This document shows, piece after piece, positions 6,655 through 11,452 of a stretch of DNA of 11,452 nt. A model generated the notes under the pieces. The model saw nothing but the letters and a program-made list of their open reading frames with translations, did no database searches and was not told the DNA's origin. The DNA is from JBDTLH01 sp039934875. GTDB taxonomy: Bacteria > Acidobacteriota > Terriglobia > Terriglobales > Acidobacteriaceae. Within the stretch, counting starts at the first letter, position 1, and every line of letters starts with the position of its first letter. Both the position numbers and the translations under genes were made by a program. The stretch covers positions 1-11,452 of the forward strand of contig JBDTLH010000132.1 of the NCBI GenBank assembly GCA_039934875.1, in the 5' to 3' direction.

Positions 6655-7353
6655 TTATCCCTGCATCGTCTTCAGGTCCGGGGAGACCGTCAACTTGGCG
6701 TCTGTCGCTGCCTGCACCTGTTCGACAGAGAATCCCAGTGCAATTTCTTCGAGCACCAGTCCCTGCAGCGGGACCACCCTAATGTAGCCCATTTCGGTGA
6801 CGATGGTGTCCACCACTTTGGTTCCGGTCAGGGGAAGCGTGCATTGGCGGAGTATCTTGGGCTTGCCGTCCCGGGTGGTGTGCTCCATGGCGACGATGAC
6901 GCGGCGCGCGGATGCGACCAGGTCCATGGCGCCGCCCATGCCCTTCACCATTTTGCCCGGTATCATCCAGTTGGCGAGATCGCCCTGTTCGCTTACCTCC
7001 ATTGCGCCCAAAACAGAAAGATCAATATGGCCGCCGCGAATCATGGCGAATGATTCAGCAGAAGAGAAGTAGGCGGTGCCTGGTATCTCGGTGATGGTTT
7101 CTTTGCCGGCGTTGATGAGGTCGGGGTCTTCTTCTCCCTCGAAGGGCCAGGGTCCGATGCCCAGCATTCCATTCTCCGACTGCAAAACCACCTCAATCCC
7201 CGGTGGACAGCAGTTGGCAACCAGCGTGGGCATGCCGATGCCAAGGTTCACATAGAATCCATCCTGCAATTCACGGGCGACCCGCCGCACGATACGGTCG
7301 CGCTTTTCGGCGTCGCGTTGTTTCTGTTCCAGTTGTTCGGGTGTGAAAGGCAT
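6655..7353 (-). CDS. scoB: 3-oxoacid CoA-transferase subunit B
   Basis: The beta subunit of the two-part succinyl-CoA:3-ketoacid (acetoacetate) CoA-transferase, which moves CoA between succinate or acetate and acetoacetate in ketone-body and short-chain fatty acid use. The 232-residue length is normal (about 210-235). The key motif is QSENGMLG at 58-65, whose Glu60 is the catalytic residue that carries the CoA thioester. It is preceded by VNLGIGMPT (35-43). Later motifs are GPWPFEGEEDPDLINAGKET, SFAMIRGGHIDLSVLGAMEV (104-123) and MVKGMGGAMDLV. The first 18 residues form a short charged extension. No clear SD is seen. It lies downstream of scoA on the same strand, but 410 bases away with an opposite-strand ORF between. 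A TATACT at 7388-7383 on the minus strand could serve as its own -10 box. Confidence 0.95.
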   Translation of the reverse strand: MPFTPEQLEQKQRDAEKRDRIVRRVARELQDGFYVNLGIGMPTLVANCCPPGIEVVLQSENGMLGIGPWPFEGEEDPDLINAGKETITEIPGTAYFSSAESFAMIRGGHIDLSVLGAMEVSEQGDLANWMIPGKMVKGMGGAMDLVASARRVIVAMEHTTRDGKPKILRQCTLPLTGTKVVDTIVTEMGYIRVVPLQGLVLEEIALGFSVEQVQAATDAKLTVSPDLKTMQG

Positions 7354-7376
7354 AATCAGTCGTTCGCCGTTAGTTC

Positions 7377-7390
7377 CTAATTAGTATAGT
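7377..7390. promoter_or_regulatory. Palindromic A/T-rich site with -10 boxes on both strands
   Basis: CTAATTAG (7377-7384) is an 8-bp palindrome. Beside it the plus strand reads TAGTAT/TATAGT (7382-7390) and the minus strand TATACT (7388-7383). The plus-strand boxes end 4-7 bases before the ATG at 7395; the minus-strand box lies 29 bases before the scoB ATG. It is a candidate overlapping divergent promoter. No convincing -35 hexamer was found on either strand. Confidence 0.4.
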
Positions 7391-7394
7391 GACG

Positions 7395-7724
7395 ATGAAA
7401 GTTTACTTCAGCATTGCGTTGCTGCTGTTCGTGGCGACGTTGGCAAAAATCGTGACCTCGGCAAAGACCTATTGCACTGACCGGTGGATCGCCGCTGCGT
7501 TCCTGTTGATCGCGCTTGTGCTCGCGGCCGTCATGGTCCGCAGACATGCGAAAGCGATGGGCGAGATCGGCGCGCTGACGCTGGTGATACTGCTTGCGGC
7601 GATGGTGTTCAATGGGGCCTTCATCTTCATGGCGACGCGCAAGTGTCATGCGACGAGTGGGTCGCTGCTGAGGACGCGCCGCCCAAGCCAATCCCGCGAC
7701 ATGCGAGCCCGCCCTTCGCGCTAG
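7395..7724 (+). CDS. Small three-TM membrane protein, unknown
   Basis: A predicted 109-residue protein that I cannot assign to a family. Three hydrophobic stretches can be seen: about residues 3-22 (VYFSIALLLFVATL...), 31-47 (WIAAAFLLIALVLAAVMV) and 58-80 (IGALTLVILLAAMVF...). A basic, low-hydrophobicity tail of about 30 residues follows, rich in Arg and Ser. Codons have G or C in the third position in most places, as in neighbouring genes, which supports a real gene. The ATG at 7395 is preferred to the GTG at 7389 because the -10-like boxes lie immediately upstream; no SD is visible. It is transcribed against scoA and scoB and ends 39 bases before the scoA stop. It could be spurious, though its membrane pattern and size argue for it. 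Confidence 0.55.
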   Translation: MKVYFSIALLLFVATLAKIVTSAKTYCTDRWIAAAFLLIALVLAAVMVRRHAKAMGEIGALTLVILLAAMVFNGAFIFMATRKCHATSGSLLRTRRPSQSRDMRARPSR

Positions 7725-7763
7725 CCACCCCAGCGCGCGAAGCATGGAGCCCCAGCAGTTCGA

Positions 7764-8462
7764 TCATCTTCTCTTACGCGTCGTCCTGCGCTCAATACGC
7801 TTCTCTTCTCCCGCGGCTTTCACGATTCGCTTTATATAAACGCTGGGCACGACAATCGCCTCAGGATCAAGCTCTCCTAATTCCACAATCTCTTCCACTT
7901 CAACGATCGCGACCTTCGCCGCCGCAGCCATCATGGGGTTGAAGTTGCGCGCGGTTTTGCGGAAGATGAGATTGCCCCATTTGTCCGCCTTCCAGGCCTT
8001 GATGAGGGAGAAGTCGGCGCGCAACCAGCGCTCCATCACATAGGGGCGGCCCTTGAACTCGCGCGTCTCTTTGCCTTCGGCGACCAGGGTGCCGTATCCA
8101 GTGGGCGTAAAAAAGGCGGGAATGCCGGCGCCACCCGCGCGTATGCGCTCGGCCAGCGTGCCCTGCGGACAAAGCTCGAGGTCGAGTTTGCCATCAAGCA
8201 CCAGGCGCTCGAGATATTTGTTTTCGCCGACGTAGCTACCGACGTGCTTGATGATCTGTCCATTTTCCAGCAGCAGCGAGTTGCCGAAGTTATCTACGCC
8301 CATGTTATTCGAGATCGTGGTCAGGCCCTTCGCCCCTTGACGGACGAGCGCGGCAATCAGGTCTTCGGGGATGCCGCACAGTCCGAAGCCGCCGATCATG
8401 ACGGTCATGCCGTCGCGGATGTCGGCGACGGCGTGGTCAGCGGAAGGATATATTTTGTTCAT
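7764..8462 (-). CDS. scoA: 3-oxoacid CoA-transferase subunit A
   Basis: The alpha subunit of the same heteromeric CoA-transferase as scoB. The 232-residue protein opens with the family pattern MNKIYPSADHAVADIRDGMT, then the CoA-transferase motif IGGFGLCGIPEDLI at 23-36, SNNMGVDNFG at 51-60, SYVGENKYLE, DLELCPQGTLAERIRAGGAG in outline, and IPAFFTPTGYGT. The C-terminus is IKRIV followed by a basic tail ERRTTRKRR, close to the usual EKRIEKRT ending. The start codon overlaps the stop of the upstream hydrolase gene by four bases (ATGA), which suggests translational coupling. scoA and scoB are normally adjacent or overlapping, so their 410-base separation here is odd. Confidence 0.95.
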   Translation of the reverse strand: MNKIYPSADHAVADIRDGMTVMIGGFGLCGIPEDLIAALVRQGAKGLTTISNNMGVDNFGNSLLLENGQIIKHVGSYVGENKYLERLVLDGKLDLELCPQGTLAERIRAGGAGIPAFFTPTGYGTLVAEGKETREFKGRPYVMERWLRADFSLIKAWKADKWGNLIFRKTARNFNPMMAAAAKVAIVEVEEIVELGELDPEAIVVPSVYIKRIVKAAGEEKRIERRTTRKRR

Positions 8463-9043
8463 GCGGATGGGTTCTCAGTTCCCAGTTTACAGTTCACAGT
8501 TGGGTTGGTGAGAGATAGCAGCAGAGATTCCCCTTCGGGCCAATCTCCATAGCCGGCTTCGGCATTGATGTGTTTGGCGTCGCCAATATCGCGGAACTCG
8601 CTGCCCCACGACGTCGCGAACGATCGGGCGCGGCCCTGGGCGCAGTAGGGATCGTTGCTGCTGGCGACCAGCATACTCGTGAAGGGCAGCCTCGCTCGCG
8701 GGATCGGAGCAAAGTTGCGCAGTTCGGCGACACAGTCCGGACTTTCTACATCGGCGGGAGCAACCAGCATCGCTGCTCGGATCTTTCCCAATTGTTGCGA
8801 ACCGGCTGAGGCAGCCCAGTGGGCAACGGTGATGCAGCCGAGTGAGTGCGCGATGAGCGCCACAGGGGCAACCGCCTTCGAGACGGCATGTTCGAGTTCG
8901 CGCACCCAATCTTCGCGGCGAGGGGCCGTCCAGTCCCGCTGCTCGACGCGATGCGCAGCCTGATATTTTCGTTCCCAGAGAGATTGCCAGTGGCGAGAAC
9001 CGGAGTTCCACCAGCCGGGAAGAATAAGCAGTGTGGGAAGCAT
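8459..9043 (-). CDS. Serine hydrolase, RBBP9/YdeN-like alpha/beta hydrolase
   Basis: A 194-residue protein of the small alpha/beta hydrolase family related to human RBBP9 and B. subtilis YdeN. It begins MLPTLLILPGWWNSGSRHWQ, the family's opening strand and oxyanion region. The nucleophile elbow is AHSLGC with Ser67, the acid is probably Asp131 in SSNDPYC, and the base is His158 in KHINAEAGYGDWPEG, a typical RBBP9 ending. The real substrate is unknown. I prefer the ATG at 9043; a GTG at 9055 would add MNCP, coded by a repeat. The last ~16 residues (TNPTVNCKLGTENPSA) are coded by NNCAGTT heptamers and do not look like part of the fold. The stop overlaps the scoA start (ATGA), so the two are coupled, perhaps linking ester or thioester hydrolysis with the CoA-transferase. 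Confidence 0.88.
   Translation of the reverse strand: MLPTLLILPGWWNSGSRHWQSLWERKYQAAHRVEQRDWTAPRREDWVRELEHAVSKAVAPVALIAHSLGCITVAHWAASAGSQQLGKIRAAMLVAPADVESPDCVAELRNFAPIPRARLPFTSMLVASSNDPYCAQGRARSFATSWGSEFRDIGDAKHINAEAGYGDWPEGESLLLSLTNPTVNCKLGTENPSA
8474..8501. repeat. Four tandem degenerate heptamers, NNCAGTT
   Basis: CTCAGTT, CCCAGTT, TACAGTT and CACAGTT follow one another without a gap. The five bases CAGTT are constant and the first two vary. The array lies in the last codons of the hydrolase gene and 12 bases upstream of the scoA start. It resembles the heptanucleotide STRR repeats described in cyanobacteria in form, not in sequence. Confidence 0.8.
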
Positions 9044-9045
9044 AG

Positions 9046-9075
9046 GGCAGTTCACAGTTTACGATTACAGTTCAC
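9046..9075. repeat. Second heptamer cluster, at the 5' end of the hydrolase gene
   Basis: GGCAGTT, CACAGTT and a related TACGATT follow in register, then ACAGTTCAC out of register by one base. The same CAGTT core as at 8474-8501 therefore brackets the hydrolase gene. The minus strand contains TAAACT (9061-9056), which could serve as a -10 box 12 bases before the ATG. Confidence 0.7.
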
Positions 9076-9182
9076 CTGATAAGGGCAGGACTTGTGCCGC
9101 GGATGATGATTTGGGGCTTGACCCGCTTTGCCGCTGAGGAGGATGCTTGGTGTGAGGCGTTGCCTGCGGGCCGCGGCAGGTT

Positions 9183-9209
9183 GGAACCAATACGTGGAAA
9201 TAGCGTCTA
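9183..9209 (+). promoter_or_regulatory. ECF-sigma-type promoter of the VWFA-related gene
   Basis: GGAACC at 9183-9188 and CGTCTA at 9204-9209 are separated by 15 bases, which is GGAAC-N16-CGTC, the general form of promoters used by many ECF (group IV) sigma factors. Transcription would start near 9216, about 25 bases before the ATG at 9242, leaving room for the GGAG SD site (9231-9234). No good sigma-70 promoter competes: TTGGAA and TATATA nearby have a 21-base spacer. Confidence 0.5.
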
Positions 9210-9241
9210 TATAGGATATCGGCCCCACGCGGAGTAGCTCA

Positions 9242-10480
9242 ATGATGATGAACAATCCTCCCAGTTTCGCCAAGAAGAACACACGATGGCTATCCGGCAT
9301 TAGTCTGTTGTTGGCCATTCTGCTGCCATGCGGAGGATTGTTTGCGCAAACGGCCCCTGCTGTCCCGCAAAATCAACCGGCCGCCACGCCCGCTCAACAA
9401 AAAGCACCGTCGTCGCCATCACAGCAGCCGCCGGTTGATGTGAGCGGTCCGCAGAGCGATACCGCGCCGGTCATCATCCGCCAGAAATCGGATGCTCCAA
9501 AGCCGGAGCCGGCGCCGGAGAAGCCGAAGAAGATTGCAGGATTGGCAGACCCTACATTCCGGGTGGATTCGTCGCTGGTGAATGTGGACGTGAGCGTCAT
9601 AGCGCAGAAAAACGGCATGTTCATACCGGGGTTGCAGGAGCCGAACTTCGAGGTCTTTGAAGACGGCGTTCCGCAGCACATCGTGAGCTTTGCGCAGACC
9701 CAGAAGCCGATCACCGCGGTGCTGCTGCTGGAATTCGCCAACCTGCCCTATCCGTTTCTCTATGACATGCTGAACGGCGCTTACGCCTTCACGCAAACGC
9801 TCAAGAAAGATGACTACATCGCAGTAGTTGAGTTCGACATGAAGACGCGCACCATCGTGGACTTCACGCAGGACAAAGGCGCCCTGCAGGGGGCGCTGGG
9901 GCAGTTGCGGATACCGGGGTTCAGCGAGACCAATGTCTTTGACGCGCTTTATCAAACCATCGACCGCCTCGAAGGAGTGGAGGGCCACAAATACATCATC
10001 CTGCTCACGCGCGGGATTGATACCTTCAGCAAGTTGAATCTGGATAAGGTCACGAAAAAGATCCAGAACTCCAAAGACATCACGATTTATGCGGTCAGCA
10101 CCGGGCAGGCGTTCCGCTTGTATCTGGAGTCGGCGGGCGCGTTCAACGGTCCCTGGGGAGGCGCGCGGGAGATGGATTATCTGCAGGCCGACAACCAGTT
10201 GCGCACCTTCGCTTCATTGACCGGCGGCAAAGCCTATTTCCCGCGCTTTGAGGCGGAGTTTCCTGAAATCTTCAGCGACATCGCCGCCACGATTCGCAAT
10301 CAATACACGCTGGCATATCATCCTTCCAACTCTAAGCTCGACGGCACTTACCGCAAACTGAAGGTGAAGCTGATCGCCCCCGACGGCGAACCGCTCAAAA
10401 TCGTGGACCAGAAGGGCAAAGAAGTGAAGGTGAGCGTCATCGCCCGCGACGGCTACCGCGCGAACCATACAGTGGAATAG
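9242..10480 (+). CDS. Secreted VWFA-related protein of the acidobacterial family
   Basis: A 412-residue exported protein. Residues 1-36 are a signal peptide (basic NTRW, then a hydrophobic core ending near LFAQ). Residues 37-100 are a Pro/Gln/Ala-rich linker. Residues 104-150 hold the family hallmark: FRVDSSLVNVDVSV, then GLQEPNFEVFEDGVPQHIVSF. From about 157 a von Willebrand A fold follows (ITAVLLLEFANLPYP, DDYIAVVEFD, TNVFDALYQTI, YIILLTRGID, ITIYAVSTG). A C-terminal beta region has YTLAYHPSNSKLDGTYRKLKV. The MIDAS motif DxSxS is replaced by E164-x-A166-x-L168, and the LTDG-type acid is R257, so metal binding is doubtful. The start has three ATGs in a row; GGAG seven bases before the first supports 9242. 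Such proteins are abundant and of unknown function in Acidobacteria; adhesion or protein interaction in the envelope is likely. Confidence 0.92.
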   Translation: MMMNNPPSFAKKNTRWLSGISLLLAILLPCGGLFAQTAPAVPQNQPAATPAQQKAPSSPSQQPPVDVSGPQSDTAPVIIRQKSDAPKPEPAPEKPKKIAGLADPTFRVDSSLVNVDVSVIAQKNGMFIPGLQEPNFEVFEDGVPQHIVSFAQTQKPITAVLLLEFANLPYPFLYDMLNGAYAFTQTLKKDDYIAVVEFDMKTRTIVDFTQDKGALQGALGQLRIPGFSETNVFDALYQTIDRLEGVEGHKYIILLTRGIDTFSKLNLDKVTKKIQNSKDITIYAVSTGQAFRLYLESAGAFNGPWGGAREMDYLQADNQLRTFASLTGGKAYFPRFEAEFPEIFSDIAATIRNQYTLAYHPSNSKLDGTYRKLKVKLIAPDGEPLKIVDQKGKEVKVSVIARDGYRANHTVE

Positions 10481-10527
10481 CAATGGAACAGCCCCCGGGC
10501 TCAGGTTGCAAGGTATAACATTCGCCC

Positions 10528-11220
10528 ATGCCGTCGCTGCTCTCAAATCCTGCCCTCTCCCGGCGCGATGCGGCGGTGGCTGCACACAGGTTCTTTCTGC
10601 TGTTCGTCTTTTTATTGGCGTCGCTGATCATTTATCCCTTTGCCGACCACACCGGCGCCGGCTATCATGCGTTCCGCATACTGGGCAGCGCCGCCATTTT
10701 CTTCAGCGTGTACGCGGTCAGCTTCCGCCGCAGCGTTGTCGTCTGTGGGCTGGCGCTCGCGGTGCCGGCCCTGTTCCAGCATCTCTTCCGTCCCCGGGCG
10801 GATGCAGGCGCTTTCGCCATACTCAATATCTCGCTCAGCTTTGCCTTCAATTTATTCATTGTCGTGGTCATCTTTCGCCGTGTCTTTGCCCGGGAGAAGC
10901 CCAACTCCGAAACCGTTTTCGGGGCGCTTTGCATTTATCTTCTGGTGGGATTCAGTTTTGCCAGCGTTTACGGGATGCTGGCAACGCTCCAGCCGCACGC
11001 CTTCTTCCTCGATCCGCAAACCAATCTCCACATCATTCCCGATCGCTTTGACTTCATCTATTACAGCTTTGGGACTATGACCTCACTGGGCGCAGCGGGC
11101 ATTACGGCGGTCTCTAATCAGGCGCGCTCGATCACGGTCATTGAAGCGGTGCTGGGCGTGTTGTATCTCGCGGTGCTGATCGCGCGGCTGATGGGGGCGT
11201 ACCGGTCGCCGGGTCCGTAG
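10528..11220 (+). CDS. Six-TM ion-channel-like membrane protein with altered selectivity filter
   Basis: A 230-residue membrane protein with hydrophobic segments at about 22-38, 50-66, 69-87, 97-116, 129-153 and 202-224. Between the last two lies a pore-loop-like stretch, FDFIYYSFGTMTSLGAAGIT (174-193), followed by ARSITVIEAVLGVLYLAVLIARL. This is the shape of the two-TM/pore module of potassium channels (Ion_trans_2), where the family sequence is usually TLTTLGYGDITP, then ARSL..LEA..GQLYLA. Here the filter GYGD is replaced by GAAG (188-191), so K+ selectivity is unlikely. The gene follows the VWFA gene by 47 bases on the same strand and may be read from the same transcript. A TATAAC at 10514-10519, eight bases before the ATG, could allow a leaderless start; no SD is convincing. 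Transport of another ion or a sensing role is possible. Confidence 0.8.
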   Translation: MPSLLSNPALSRRDAAVAAHRFFLLFVFLLASLIIYPFADHTGAGYHAFRILGSAAIFFSVYAVSFRRSVVVCGLALAVPALFQHLFRPRADAGAFAILNISLSFAFNLFIVVVIFRRVFAREKPNSETVFGALCIYLLVGFSFASVYGMLATLQPHAFFLDPQTNLHIIPDRFDFIYYSFGTMTSLGAAGITAVSNQARSITVIEAVLGVLYLAVLIARLMGAYRSPGP

Positions 11221-11249
11221 GTGCATTTCACCGGCCCATACAGGGGATT

Positions 11250-11278
11250 TTGATTAGAGGTGGGTCGCATGTTATAAA
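11250..11278 (+). promoter_or_regulatory. Sigma-70 promoter of the tRNA-Asn gene
   Basis: TTGATT (11250-11255) and TATAAA (11273-11278) are separated by 17 bases, the ideal spacing. Transcription would start near 11285, about 25 bases before the mature tRNA, as is usual for bacterial tRNA genes. Confidence 0.6.
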
Positions 11279-11309
11279 AAAGTACACGACTTAAAGGCAT
11301 TCACGAAAT

Positions 11310-11384
<75 letters not shown>

Positions 11385-11452
11385 TTTCCTTGAGAATATT
11401 CAGCCCCACTGTTGGCCCGCGTCATGGCGCCTAGGATTGGCCCAGCGGTGAA

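Noticed and set aside
9228..9241. Resemblance of CGGAGTAGCTCAATG to the 5' part of a tRNA
   Set aside because: No anticodon arm, T arm or matching acceptor strand follows; the stretch contains the SD and start of the VWFA gene.
11385..11452. Integrated element or attachment site after tRNA-Asn
   Set aside because: Only 68 bases remain, with no repeat of the tRNA 3' end and no integrase reading frame visible.

Overview
The window looks like chromosomal DNA from an acidobacterium, probably of the Terriglobia/Koribacter-like group. The strongest taxonomic clue is the secreted protein at 9242-10480, which matches the 'acidobacterial VWFA-related' family. GC-rich third codon positions, a separate PurS gene and the style of the other proteins agree. 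This placement is inference from protein family recognition; no database was searched.

Layout. Positions 1-2108 (+) hold the end of an ABC exporter-type operon: the C-terminal part of an FtsX/MacB-type permease, then a 422-residue protein in which a complete MacB/LolD-type ATPase is fused to a complete-looking DtxR/MntR-type metal-dependent repressor. This fusion is the most unusual item in the window. Converging on it are purS and glmS (4296 to 2131, -), a two-gene unit for purine and aminosugar synthesis. ppa (4415-4963, +), inorganic pyrophosphatase, diverges from purS. Positions 4964-5943 hold no intact gene, but do hold a decayed, truncated 5' piece of a PQQ-dependent alcohol dehydrogenase (5364-5718). 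Next is a secreted Ala/Lys-rich repeat protein (5944-6534, +), followed by a strong hairpin.

The block 9043 to 6655 (-) contains an RBBP9/YdeN-like serine hydrolase, scoA and scoB (the two subunits of 3-oxoacid CoA-transferase). scoA and scoB are separated by a small membrane protein gene on the opposite strand. Degenerate heptanucleotide repeats (NNCAGTT) sit at both ends of the hydrolase gene and encode its C-terminal tail. Positions 9183-11220 (+) hold the VWFA-related protein, preceded by a good ECF-sigma-type promoter, and a six-TM ion-channel-like protein whose selectivity filter is GAAG instead of GYGD. The window ends with tRNA-Asn (11310-11384).

How the genes fit together. PurS, GlmS and PPase are housekeeping. 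The CoA-transferase and hydrolase suggest ketone-body or short-chain acyl-CoA metabolism. The permease plus ATPase-DtxR protein suggests a transporter tied to iron or manganese status. Several genes (purS, ppa, the 7395 ORF, the channel) lack a Shine-Dalgarno sequence but carry a TANNNT-like -10 box 4-9 nt before the ATG, which suggests leaderless transcripts.
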